From CAYMUC01 sp964471865 (GTDB lineage: Bacteria; Actinomycetota; Acidimicrobiia; Acidimicrobiales; Ilumatobacteraceae), in contig CAYYHU010000003.1 in the NCBI GenBank assembly GCA_964471865.1, positions 1 to 64,000 of the forward strand: a stretch of 64,000 bases of DNA. The letters run 5' to 3'. Of this stretch, positions 7,497 through 15,857 are shown one piece after another. Every line of letters starts with the position of its first letter. Within the stretch, counting starts at the first letter, position 1. The notes beneath the pieces were generated by a model that had not been told where the DNA came from, did not search any database, and was given only the letters and a program-made list of their open reading frames with translations. The position numbers and the translations under genes are program-made.

Positions 7497-9473
7497 ATGG
7501 CTTACCGGTATCTGTGGTCCCCTCTGGCGCTGGGTCCGGTGACCGTGCGCAACCGGATCGTGTTCAGCGCGCATCTGACGAACTACGCCCGCGACGGTCG
7601 GCCCACACCCCAACATGCCGCGTACTACGGGGCGCGAGCCGCGGGCGGAGCCGGATTGATCATCACCGAGGAGCATTCGACCCATCCCACCGACTGGCCC
7701 TATGAGAAGTTGATCCACGGTTTCCATCGCGATGTGATCCCGGGATACCGAGCGATCACCGAGGCCGTTCATCGCCATCGCGTGCCGATCTTCGCTCAGA
7801 TCAACCACAACGGCGGCCAGGCCTCGTCGATGTATTCGCGCCTTGCGGTCTGGGCCCCGTCACCGGTTGCGGATCCCCTGTTTCGCGAGGTACCCAAGGC
7901 CGTCACCCACGCCGAGATCGACGAGATCATCGCTGGATACGCCCTGGTGGCCGAGCACTGTGCCGAAGGTGGATTCGACGGAATCGAACTGCAATGCAGC
8001 CATTCCTCGATCGTGCGAGGTTTCTTGTCTCCGGCGACGAATCGCCGCGAGGACGAGTACGGCGGTGACGTGACCGCCCGAACCCGCCTGCTTCTCGAGA
8101 TCGTCGCTGCGGTGCGCGCCGTGATCGGGAACCGTTTGGCTTTGGGCGTTCGGCTCTGTGGTGACGAATTGATCGAGGGTGGAACCACGATCGAGGACGC
8201 CGTCGAGATCGCCCGCCTGGTGGAAGCCAGCGGACACGTCGACTATCTCAATACCTCGATCGGTGTCGCGACGGCGAGCCTGCACATGATCGAAGCCTCG
8301 ATGCATGTGCCTCCGGGCTATGCGCTCTACATTCCGAGCGCGCTGCGCAAGGCTGTCGACCTGCCGGTGGTCGGCGTCGGACGATTCAAGGATCCACTCC
8401 AAGCCGAACGAGCCCTCGCGGAAGGGCACTGCGACCTCGTCGGAGTCGTGCGCGGCCAGATCGCCGATCCGGATTTCGCCGCCAAGGCGCGGGCCGGAGC
8501 CACCGACGAGATCCGCCTGTGTTTGTCCTGTAATCAGGAATGTGTCGGGCGGATGGGGCTCAATCGGTGGTTGGGATGTATCGAAAACCCCCGTACGGGT
8601 CGGGAGCACGCCGCAGCAACGCCGGCGCCGGTCACGATCCGACGAGATGTCCTGGTCGTGGGCGCCGGGCCTGCTGGGTTGCAGGCTGCGATTTCGGCAG
8701 CCCGCCACGGACATCGAGTCACCGTTCTCGAAAAAGCTCTCGAACCCGGCGGCCAGGTTCGCCTCGCGGCGAGTGTTCCCAATCGCGCCGAGTTCGGTGA
8801 TCTGATCCGCAATCAACTCACCGAGGCCCGACGACTGGGAGTCACCATCGAGTACGGGGTCGCGGTGTGGCCGGGTCTGATCAGTGAACGCGGCCCGGAT
8901 CATGTGATCGTGGCGACGGGATCAGAACCCCAACGTCCCTGGTGGGTGCCCGCTGAGGCTCTCGATTCCTCGAGTGGATGGGTGTGCGATGTCCGCGAGG
9001 TTCTCGACGGCACCGCCCCGAGAGGCGGTCCCACCACGGGAGATCGCGTCGTGATCGTGGACGAGATCGGTTTCCATCATGCGACCTCGGTGGCGGAGCT
9101 GCTCGCTGATCGAGGATGCCAGGTCGAGATCGTCACCCCCGGCATGGTCGTGGGCCAGGATCTCGGCATCACCTTGGACATGGAAGGGTGGTGGATACGC
9201 GCCGGAGCCAAGGGCATCGTGCAATCCACCGACCTGGTGCCCATGGGCTTTGAGGGTCGGGATCTGATCCTGTTGCACCACCCAACCGGCGTGAATCAGA
9301 CCCGATCGGCGGACTGGATCGTGCTGGCGGTCCCCCCGACCCCGGTCGAATGGCTCTATCGCGACCTGGTGACTGCGGGAGCCAGCGTCGAACGGGTCGG
9401 TGACTGTCTCGCTCCGCGTCGGGCGCATGCTGCGGTCGTGGACGGGGACCGAGCCGGGGCGAACGTGACCTGA
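7497..9473 (+). CDS. Mycofactocin-system FadH/OYE family oxidoreductase 2
   Basis: This 658-aa flavoprotein is a paralogue of the enzyme at 1629. It has an N-terminal OYE barrel (WSPLALGPVTVRNRIVFSAH), a 4Fe-4S motif with Cys342, Cys345, Cys349 and a fourth Cys near 361, and a FAD-binding loop VLVVGAGPAGLQAAISAARH near residue 383. Conserved barrel residues include QINHNGGQ and the HSSIVRGFLSP segment. The start ATG follows a TAACTT box, and the stop overlaps the DedA start by one base. The physiological substrate is unknown. Together with the ETF genes downstream it suggests a flavin-based electron route. Confidence 0.92.
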   Translation: MAYRYLWSPLALGPVTVRNRIVFSAHLTNYARDGRPTPQHAAYYGARAAGGAGLIITEEHSTHPTDWPYEKLIHGFHRDVIPGYRAITEAVHRHRVPIFAQINHNGGQASSMYSRLAVWAPSPVADPLFREVPKAVTHAEIDEIIAGYALVAEHCAEGGFDGIELQCSHSSIVRGFLSPATNRREDEYGGDVTARTRLLLEIVAAVRAVIGNRLALGVRLCGDELIEGGTTIEDAVEIARLVEASGHVDYLNTSIGVATASLHMIEASMHVPPGYALYIPSALRKAVDLPVVGVGRFKDPLQAERALAEGHCDLVGVVRGQIADPDFAAKARAGATDEIRLCLSCNQECVGRMGLNRWLGCIENPRTGREHAAATPAPVTIRRDVLVVGAGPAGLQAAISAARHGHRVTVLEKALEPGGQVRLAASVPNRAEFGDLIRNQLTEARRLGVTIEYGVAVWPGLISERGPDHVIVATGSEPQRPWWVPAEALDSSSGWVCDVREVLDGTAPRGGPTTGDRVVIVDEIGFHHATSVAELLADRGCQVEIVTPGMVVGQDLGITLDMEGWWIRAGAKGIVQSTDLVPMGFEGRDLILLHHPTGVNQTRSADWIVLAVPPTPVEWLYRDLVTAGASVERVGDCLAPRRAHAAVVDGDRAGANVT

Positions 9474-10180
9474 TGGATTTCGTGTCCGATGTCGTCGAAA
9501 GCCTCAAGGACCTCTCGGGGTCGCCGTGGTTCTATCTGATCATCTTCGCCGGAGTCGTTCTCGATTCGGTCCTGCCGATCATGCCCTCTGAAACCCTCGT
9601 GATCGCTGGTGGGGTGGCTGCGGGGCTCGGCGATCTCAACGTGGGGCTCGTGATGCTCGTCGCCATGGGCGGAGCGTTCATCGGTGATCATCTCTCCTAT
9701 GCCGTGGGACGTCGAGCGAGTCGATGGTTCCTTGCTCGCGCCGAGACGCGTGAATCGACGGCCAATCGACTCCGATGGGCGAGTGGTCAGATCCGCACCC
9801 GAGGCGGCTTGTTACTGGTCACCGCCCGGTTCGTTCCCGCCGGGCGCACCGTGTTGACACTCTCAGCAGGAATCACTCGTCAGGCCCTGTCATGGTTCGC
9901 GACCTGGGTGACGATCGCGGTGGTCATCTGGGGCAGTTATGCGACCCTGCTCGGCTACATCGGAGGCAAAGCCTTCGAGGACAACGACACCGCCGCGTTC
10001 CTCGTGGCATTCGGCTGTGCCTTCGGGGTCACTGCCATCTCCGAACTGTGGAGAGCGATCCGTAACCGCCGGCTTGCCCGTTCACTTCGTGACGAGCACG
10101 GTCCCGACGCCGCCGACACCGCCGACACCAACGTTCCGGCTCTGGAAGCTTCCGCCCCGGTTCCGGAGCCCGGATCATGA
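9473..10180 (+). CDS. DedA family membrane protein
   Basis: This 235-aa polytopic membrane protein matches the DedA/SNARE-associated family. It has VLDSVLPIMPSETLVIAGG near residue 30, a GDHLSYAVGRRAS segment and the conserved RFVPAGRTVLTLSAG near 118. Some members act as undecaprenyl-phosphate or phosphatidylethanolamine flippases. The ATG overlaps the OYE 2 stop by one base, and the stop overlaps ETF alpha by four bases, so it is co-translated with redox genes. One inference is that it recycles the lipid carrier or exports a glycosylated product. The C-terminal 40 residues are hydrophilic and variable. Confidence 0.85.
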   Translation: MDFVSDVVESLKDLSGSPWFYLIIFAGVVLDSVLPIMPSETLVIAGGVAAGLGDLNVGLVMLVAMGGAFIGDHLSYAVGRRASRWFLARAETRESTANRLRWASGQIRTRGGLLLVTARFVPAGRTVLTLSAGITRQALSWFATWVTIAVVIWGSYATLLGYIGGKAFEDNDTAAFLVAFGCAFGVTAISELWRAIRNRRLARSLRDEHGPDAADTADTNVPALEASAPVPEPGS

Positions 10181-11124
10181 CGTTCCCGTCGGTCCTCGCG
10201 GTGTTACCCGTGCGCGACTCGGCGCTTCCCGCCGGTTGGCTCGACACCGTCACCGAGGCAGAGGGCCGAGTTCTCGTGATCGGCTCGGGCGCGCTCGACG
10301 CAGCCGAACAGGTTGCGCCCTGGGCCACAGAGGTCCTCGCTTACGAGATCGGCACCCCGACGCCTTCGCGTACCGTCGAAAGGCTTCTGGCTCATCTCGA
10401 ATCCACCGAGTTGGTCCTGTTGCCGGCGAGTCCTGACGGACGCGATATCGCGCCACGACTCGCCCACCGACTCCATCGCTCGATGTATGCCGCGGCGATC
10501 GAGATTCGTGCTGACCGAGTCACCGTTCCGGTTCAGGGTGGACGGGTCCTCGAGGATCATCGACTGGATCTTCCGGCGGTCGTCACCGTTCAGATCGGCA
10601 TCCATGGTGAACCCGCCATGCGGACTCACCCCGCCGACATCATCGTGATCGACACCCCTGACACCGTCGAGGATGCGAGCGGGGAGGACGCGATCGTCGA
10701 ACGAGTCGAGGACCCCGATGCCTCCACGATCGATCTCGCCGAAGCCCATCACCTCTGGGGTGGTGGCGCGGGCGTGGATTCCGCCGAGCGTCTCGAACGC
10801 CTCGGCGCCGTCGCGGCTCGACTCGGCGCATCCCTGGGAGCGACCCGAGTGGTCACCGACCGGGGATGGATCGATCACGAACGTCAGATCGGCACCACCG
10901 GTGTCGTCGTATCACCCCGACGGTATGTGGCGTTCGGGATCAGCGGAGCCGTCCAACACACCAGCGGCCTCGGACATCCCGATCTGATCGTGAGCGTGAA
11001 CACCGATCCTCACTGTCCCATGATGCAGATGGCCGATCTCGCCATCGTCGCCGATGTCAACGAGGTGATCGAGGCATTGGACGAACTCACCTCGGGCCTC
11101 GAGTGCGCCGAGGGCGCGATATGA
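10177..11124 (+). CDS. Mycofactocin-associated ETF alpha subunit
   Basis: This 315-aa protein resembles electron transfer flavoprotein alpha. The C-terminal FAD domain carries GISGAVQHTSGL and then VSVNTDPHCPMMQMADLAIV, the usual ETF-alpha signature near residues 250-295. The N-terminal half is more divergent. It partners with the beta subunit at 12782 and would pass electrons to the FixC-like protein encoded directly downstream. ATGA overlaps at both ends show translational coupling. Confidence 0.88.
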   Translation: MTFPSVLAVLPVRDSALPAGWLDTVTEAEGRVLVIGSGALDAAEQVAPWATEVLAYEIGTPTPSRTVERLLAHLESTELVLLPASPDGRDIAPRLAHRLHRSMYAAAIEIRADRVTVPVQGGRVLEDHRLDLPAVVTVQIGIHGEPAMRTHPADIIVIDTPDTVEDASGEDAIVERVEDPDASTIDLAEAHHLWGGGAGVDSAERLERLGAVAARLGASLGATRVVTDRGWIDHERQIGTTGVVVSPRRYVAFGISGAVQHTSGLGHPDLIVSVNTDPHCPMMQMADLAIVADVNEVIEALDELTSGLECAEGAI

Positions 11125-12455
11125 CGACATCGAACTCTCCGGCAGGGTCTCACTCGGTGGACTTCGATGTGGTCGTGGTCGGCGCTGGACCGGCAGGGTC
11201 GTGCGCGGCGATCGAAGCCGCCCGAGCAGGTCGGCGGGTGGCTCTCGTCGAACGGGGTCCATTTCCCGGCGCCAAGAACATGTATGGCGGAGTGGTCTAT
11301 CCCCGGATTCTCGACGACCTGATTCCGCAGTGGTGGGAACACGCCCCGGTTCAGCGATGGGTGACTCGGCGCTCCACGATGATCCTTGCTGCCGAGCGCG
11401 CCCTCACCCTCGATCTGCGCTCCGAGGCCTGGGGTCGACCCCCCTACAACGGTGCCACGGCGTTTCGCCCCGAGTTCGACGCGTGGTTGGCATCGGTGGC
11501 CGAGGCAGCGGGGGTGACCCTGGTGTGCTCGACCACGGTGACGGGACTGCTCCGAGACGCGTCGGGTGCGGTGATCGGGGTTCGTACCGATCGCCCCGAT
11601 GGTGATCTGAGCGCCCGGGTCGTCATCGCATGCGACGGCGTGAACAGTTTCTGTGCGAAAGAAGCCGGACTTCACGTGGGTGACGATGCGTCCCACTACA
11701 CCCTCGGAGTGAAAGAGACGCTGCGACTCCCCCGCGACGTCATCGAGGCTCGCTTCGGGGTGCGTGAACGCGACGGCGTCGACATCGAGATTCTCGGAGG
11801 GACTTCGGGGGTTCCGGGCGGGGGCTTCGTCTACACCAACCTCGAGTCGTTGTCGGTGGGCGTGGTGTTGAAACTTCCAGCACTCTCGGCCCAACAGCGC
11901 CGTCCCGAAGAGATCCTCGCGGGACTCAAAGCCCATCCCGCCATCGCCCCGCTCGTCGAAGGAGGCGAGGTCGCGGAGTATTCGGCCCATCTGATCCCCG
12001 AGGCCGGCTGGTCGATGATGCCCAAGCTCACCGGTCCCGGATTGATCATCGCCGGAGATGCCGCGGCGATGTGTCTCGCGGCGGGGATCTGGCTCGAAGG
12101 GGTCAACTTCGCCATGGGTTCGGGACGGGTCGCCGGGCGCGTCGCGGCTCGGGCCATCAGCCGAGGTGACGTCTCGGAATCCGGTCTGGCCCCCTACCGC
12201 GAGGAACTCGAATCCACCTTCGTGCTCGCTGATCACCGTCGCTTGCGACGAGTTCCTGAACTGGTGCTGTCATCACGGGTCCAACAGCAGTACCCCGATC
12301 TCGTCACCGGCATCGTGGAAGGGTTGTTCCAGGTCGAGAACCCGACCCCCAAACCTGGTCTACGCCGCATCGTCACCCGGGAACGTCGGCGAGCCGGGGT
12401 CAGATGGCGGGATCTGGCACGCGATGCCTGGACCGGACTGCGTAGCTTCGGCTGA
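11121..12455 (+). CDS. FixC/ETF-quinone oxidoreductase-like flavoprotein
   Basis: This 444-aa FAD enzyme of the geranylgeranyl-reductase/FixC type should accept electrons from ETF and deliver them to quinone with the FixX-like ferredoxin. It starts with DFDVVVVGAGPAGSCAAIEA (FAD loop near residue 15), continues with GAKNMYGGVVYP typical of FixC, and has the second FAD motif GPGLIIAGDAAAMCLAAG near residue 308. The ATG at 11121 overlaps the ETF alpha stop. The open frame upstream of it is antisense-like noise. The length is close to FixC (about 430) and shorter than full ETF-QO because the iron-sulfur part is a separate gene. Confidence 0.9.
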   Translation: MTTSNSPAGSHSVDFDVVVVGAGPAGSCAAIEAARAGRRVALVERGPFPGAKNMYGGVVYPRILDDLIPQWWEHAPVQRWVTRRSTMILAAERALTLDLRSEAWGRPPYNGATAFRPEFDAWLASVAEAAGVTLVCSTTVTGLLRDASGAVIGVRTDRPDGDLSARVVIACDGVNSFCAKEAGLHVGDDASHYTLGVKETLRLPRDVIEARFGVRERDGVDIEILGGTSGVPGGGFVYTNLESLSVGVVLKLPALSAQQRRPEEILAGLKAHPAIAPLVEGGEVAEYSAHLIPEAGWSMMPKLTGPGLIIAGDAAAMCLAAGIWLEGVNFAMGSGRVAGRVAARAISRGDVSESGLAPYREELESTFVLADHRRLRRVPELVLSSRVQQQYPDLVTGIVEGLFQVENPTPKPGLRRIVTRERRRAGVRWRDLARDAWTGLRSFG

Positions 12456-12468
12456 GATGGGGAGGACC

Positions 12469-12780
12469 ATGACTGCGATCGATACGAGCTCCACCTGGCC
12501 CGAGATCTCCTTCGAGGACCGTTTGGGCACCGTCGAGTTCCGGGTGCACGACCGAGCCCACATCTCGGTGGACGGTGACGTGTGTCGTTCCTGCACGACC
12601 CGGGCCTGTGTGGTGGCGTGCCCTGCGAATCTCTTCGTGCCGACCTCGGACGGCGGCATCGTGTTCAACTACGAACACTGTTTCGAATGCGGAACCTGTT
12701 ATCTCGTCTGCAACGAGGAAGGGGCGATCACCTGGACCTACCCCGAGGGTGGGCACGGCGTGGTCTTTCGCCGCACCTGA
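12469..12780 (+). CDS. FixX-like ferredoxin
   Basis: This 103-aa protein is a small ferredoxin that completes the FixC-type dehydrogenase. It has CRSCTTRACVVACP near residues 39-52 and CFECGTCYLVCN near 70-81, enough cysteines for one 4Fe-4S cluster plus extra ligands. The start follows GGAGG at 12461-12465. It sits 13 bases after the FixC-like gene and one base before ETF beta, so all four parts of a FixABCX-like relay are adjacent. Confidence 0.9.
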   Translation: MTAIDTSSTWPEISFEDRLGTVEFRVHDRAHISVDGDVCRSCTTRACVVACPANLFVPTSDGGIVFNYEHCFECGTCYLVCNEEGAITWTYPEGGHGVVFRRT

Positions 12781-12781
12781 T

Positions 12782-13696
12782 ATGGGTTCTGACACCGACT
12801 CCCCCCTGTTGCGCGCTCCGATCGTGGTGCTGTGGAAATGGGTGGATCTGCGACCCGAGATCGATCCCCTGACCGGGGCGGTCACCTCTGGTGACGTCCG
12901 CTTTGGTGGGGTGGGGGCCTCGGACCGGGCCGCTCTCGAGATCGCTCTGCAACTCGGCGAAGCCCACGAGGTTCCCGTGATCGTCATGACCGCGGGTCCT
13001 CACGAAGCCGAGATCGCGTTACGTGACGCTTTGGCCTGTGGTGCGGAACGGGCGATCAGAGTCGATCTCGCGATGAATGCTCCCAGCGCCACCGTGGCGG
13101 CGGTCCTCGCAGCGACGATCGAGACCACCATTCCGGACGCCGCCTTGGTGATCTGTGGCGACTACTCCCCCGACCGAGGATCGGGGAGCGTTCCTGCGTT
13201 CCTGGCAGCACATCGGCGATGCGCTCAGGCACTCGGTGTGGTGAGCGTCGACGTGCCCACAGATGCCACCGGAGGGTCACACTTGCGGCTGCGACGTCGC
13301 CTCGATGGGGGTCGGCGCGAACACCTCGTGATCCGAGGCCCCGCCGTGGTGTCGGTGGAGGGTTCGACAGCGACTCTGCGTCGGGCATCCCTGAGTGCGT
13401 CACTGGCCCGTTCCCGTCACGAGATCACCGTCGTACCCGGACCCGATCTCGGTGACCATCCGGTCCGCCCGACCCGTCCGGTGCGACCCCGACCCCGCGA
13501 ACTCGCCGGCCCCCGAGGGGCTTCGGCTCTGGATCGCATTCGCGAGTTGACCGGAGCCGGAGCGACCGCGACGAAGCGTCGCGATCCGGTGTCGATGACG
13601 CCCCGGGATGCCGCGCTGGCGATTCTCGACGCTGTGGGCGTACCGCGACCCGATCACAGCACCGACGCCCCCTCGTCGACATCGACGGATTCGTGA
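12782..13696 (+). CDS. Mycofactocin-associated ETF beta subunit
   Basis: This 304-aa protein is similar to electron transfer flavoprotein beta, which binds AMP or a second FAD. The N-terminus VVLWKWVDLRPEIDPLTG corresponds to the usual KWVPD region. GAERAIRVDL and ICGDYSPDRGSGSVPAFLA match the ETF-beta core near residues 90-145. The C-terminal 70 residues are unusually rich in Pro, Arg and Thr. It starts one base after the FixX stop and overlaps mftE by four bases. Whether it bifurcates electrons cannot be decided from these motifs. Confidence 0.85.
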   Translation: MGSDTDSPLLRAPIVVLWKWVDLRPEIDPLTGAVTSGDVRFGGVGASDRAALEIALQLGEAHEVPVIVMTAGPHEAEIALRDALACGAERAIRVDLAMNAPSATVAAVLAATIETTIPDAALVICGDYSPDRGSGSVPAFLAAHRRCAQALGVVSVDVPTDATGGSHLRLRRRLDGGRREHLVIRGPAVVSVEGSTATLRRASLSASLARSRHEITVVPGPDLGDHPVRPTRPVRPRPRELAGPRGASALDRIRELTGAGATATKRRDPVSMTPRDAALAILDAVGVPRPDHSTDAPSSTSTDS

Positions 13697-14421
13697 CGAC
13701 TGAGGACCCTTCGGTGATGCTTGGCGATCACCCGTGGACCTCATTGGCCGACGCGCCACCGCCCCTGGTCGCAGTCCCAGTGGGGTCCTGTGAGCAACAC
13801 GGCCCCCATCTCCCCCTCGACACCGACACCCGTATCGCCGTCGAACTCGCCCAGCGACTCGCCCACCGACGCCCAGATGTCCTCATCGCTCCCCCGATTG
13901 CCATCGCCGCCTCGGGCGAACATCAGGATTTCCCAGGCACTCTCTCGATCGGTTCGGAGGTCCTCGGTCGGGTCCTGGTCGAACTCGTACGCTCGGCGAC
14001 GTGGGCTCACAGCGTGGTGATCATCAACGGTCACGGTGGAAACCACGACGCGATCGCCCACGCCCGAGACATCTGGGCCCATGAAGCTCGGCGTGTTCTC
14101 GTCTGGTCGCCCACCGCTCCCCCCGACACCCTGGGCGACCTGCATGCCGGTCTCGTCGAAACCTCGGTCATGCTCGCTCTGGCTCCCGAACTGGTGGGAC
14201 CCCTACGACCGCGAGGGCCATATCCGACGTCACGTTCCGAGATCGCGGAACTCTGGGATCGACTCTCGACTGAGGGGGTGCGTTCGGTGTCGACCTCGGG
14301 GGTGCTCGGAGATCCGACCGCCGCAACCGCCGCGGCCGGAGCCCGATGGTTGAGCTCATGGGCCGATGATCTGATGGAGGCAGTCGAGGCATTCCTCGCT
14401 TCAGGGCCCTCGATCCCGTGA
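13693..14421 (+). CDS. mftE: Mycofactocin peptidase MftE
   Basis: This 242-aa member of the creatininase metallohydrolase family releases the crosslinked Val-Tyr product from modified MftA. Metal-ligand motifs are visible: GSCEQHGPHLPLDTD near residues 31-45, NGHGGNHD near 112 and DLHAGLVETS near 147. Size fits the family. The GTG start overlaps the ETF beta stop, and the stop overlaps mftF. Confidence 0.93.
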   Translation: MTTEDPSVMLGDHPWTSLADAPPPLVAVPVGSCEQHGPHLPLDTDTRIAVELAQRLAHRRPDVLIAPPIAIAASGEHQDFPGTLSIGSEVLGRVLVELVRSATWAHSVVIINGHGGNHDAIAHARDIWAHEARRVLVWSPTAPPDTLGDLHAGLVETSVMLALAPELVGPLRPRGPYPTSRSEIAELWDRLSTEGVRSVSTSGVLGDPTAATAAAGARWLSSWADDLMEAVEAFLASGPSIP

Positions 14422-15857
14422 CGATCTGGCGCCGGGATCCGAGTTGGGTTCGCCTCGACCCGACCACCGTGTCAGGAGGCTCTCCTCGCCGGCTGTGGCG
14501 GGTGTCTGCAGGTGGTCGCCGACTTCTGGATGCGCTCGAAACCTCGAGCCCGCTTCCGCCCGGACACGAGATCCTCACCGACGCCATGATCGCCGCCGGA
14601 GCGCTTCATCCCCGCCGTGATCCCACCGAGGCCACCCAGACGTCACGCGAGCGCGGCGACTTATGCAGTGTGGTCATTCCCACGCGGGGCGACGAACCGG
14701 ATCGGCTCGATGAACTCGTGGAGTCGATTCGTTCCGAACTGGGAGCGAACACCCCCATCGTGATCGTCGACGATGCCGCACCCCTGCCGCTTCGACCCCG
14801 CCCGGGCACCACGGTGGTGCGAACCCCGCGTCGTCTCGGACCCAGCGGCGCTCGCATGACCGGACTCGAGACCACCACTACGCCCTGGGTTCTGTGTCTC
14901 GACGACGATGTCGAACTCGTTCCCGGGTCTCTGGACGCAGTGTGGGGTCATGTCGAGGATCCCCGAGTTGCTCTCATCGCCCCGCGAATCCGCGGTCCTG
15001 TGCCATCGGCGCACGCCATAGCGGGACGGTTCACGGCGGTGTCGTGGCGTGAACGTCACGAACGGGATCGATCCCCTCTGGATCTCGGCGCCATCCCAGC
15101 CGAGGTCGCACCGGGGTCCCGCGTCGGGTACGTCCCGGCCGCCGCGATCCTGCTGCGGCGTCGCAGTGTCGACGAGATCGGCGGTTTCGATTCGTCGATG
15201 CGGGTGGGTGAGGACGTCGATCTGGTGTGGAGACTCGTCGATGCCGGCTGGTCGGTGCGATACGAACCCGACGCGCTCGTGCATCACCGGGCGCGTCCCA
15301 CCTGGGGGTCCTGGTGGCGTCAACGCCATGGCTACGGCACATCAGCAGCCGCTCTCGCTCGCCGCCACGGCCGTCACGCAGCTCCGGTCCGCCTCGGAGC
15401 AGGGGTGGCGGCCACCTGGATGATCGCATCGACCAGACATCGGATGTCCGCCGCAGCCGCGGCGCTGGCGACCACGGGCTGGACCATCACCTCATTGCGA
15501 CGTCGCCGGGTGCCATCACCCTGGCGCTGGGGGATCATCTGGTCGCTCGCGGCTCAAGGGGGTGCTGTTCGCCAACTGGCCCGGGCCGGGCTGCGAGTCT
15601 GGTCACCGCTGTTGGCGGTGACGGCTCTGTTCAGTATCCGCGCCCGACGATGGCTGGGCCTGGCGATGGGGTTGTCGATGCTGCTCGACGCCACCGGGCC
15701 CGGGGACGCGAGGGTGTCGGCACGCCTGGCGCGCAGTCTCATCGGCCGCCTCGACGATCTCGCCTACGCCGGCGGGGTCTGGGCGGGATCCTGGCAGCAT
15801 CGACACATCGGCGCTCTCGTTCCCTTCATCGCACCGCTACAGTCCGAGACGACATGA
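14418..15857 (+). CDS. mftF: Mycofactocin glycosyltransferase MftF
   Basis: This 479-aa family 2 glycosyltransferase adds glucose units to the mycofactocin aglycone in characterised systems. An N-terminal region of about 75 residues precedes the GT2 domain (CSVVIPTRGDEPDRLDELV, then the DDDVELVPG metal motif near 158 and GEDVDLVWRLVDAGW near 262). The C-terminal third has hydrophobic stretches typical of MftF. The GTG start overlaps mftE and the stop overlaps the racemase-like gene, continuing the coupled chain. Confidence 0.93.
   Translation: MTIWRRDPSWVRLDPTTVSGGSPRRLWRVSAGGRRLLDALETSSPLPPGHEILTDAMIAAGALHPRRDPTEATQTSRERGDLCSVVIPTRGDEPDRLDELVESIRSELGANTPIVIVDDAAPLPLRPRPGTTVVRTPRRLGPSGARMTGLETTTTPWVLCLDDDVELVPGSLDAVWGHVEDPRVALIAPRIRGPVPSAHAIAGRFTAVSWRERHERDRSPLDLGAIPAEVAPGSRVGYVPAAAILLRRRSVDEIGGFDSSMRVGEDVDLVWRLVDAGWSVRYEPDALVHHRARPTWGSWWRQRHGYGTSAAALARRHGRHAAPVRLGAGVAATWMIASTRHRMSAAAAALATTGWTITSLRRRRVPSPWRWGIIWSLAAQGGAVRQLARAGLRVWSPLLAVTALFSIRARRWLGLAMGLSMLLDATGPGDARVSARLARSLIGRLDDLAYAGGVWAGSWQHRHIGALVPFIAPLQSETT

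Noticed and set aside
11010..12236. A 408-codon open frame on the minus strand antisense to the FixC-like gene
   Set aside because: It is a high-GC mirror frame with low-complexity Gly/Arg/His composition and no recognisable motif; the plus strand encodes a clear flavoprotein.
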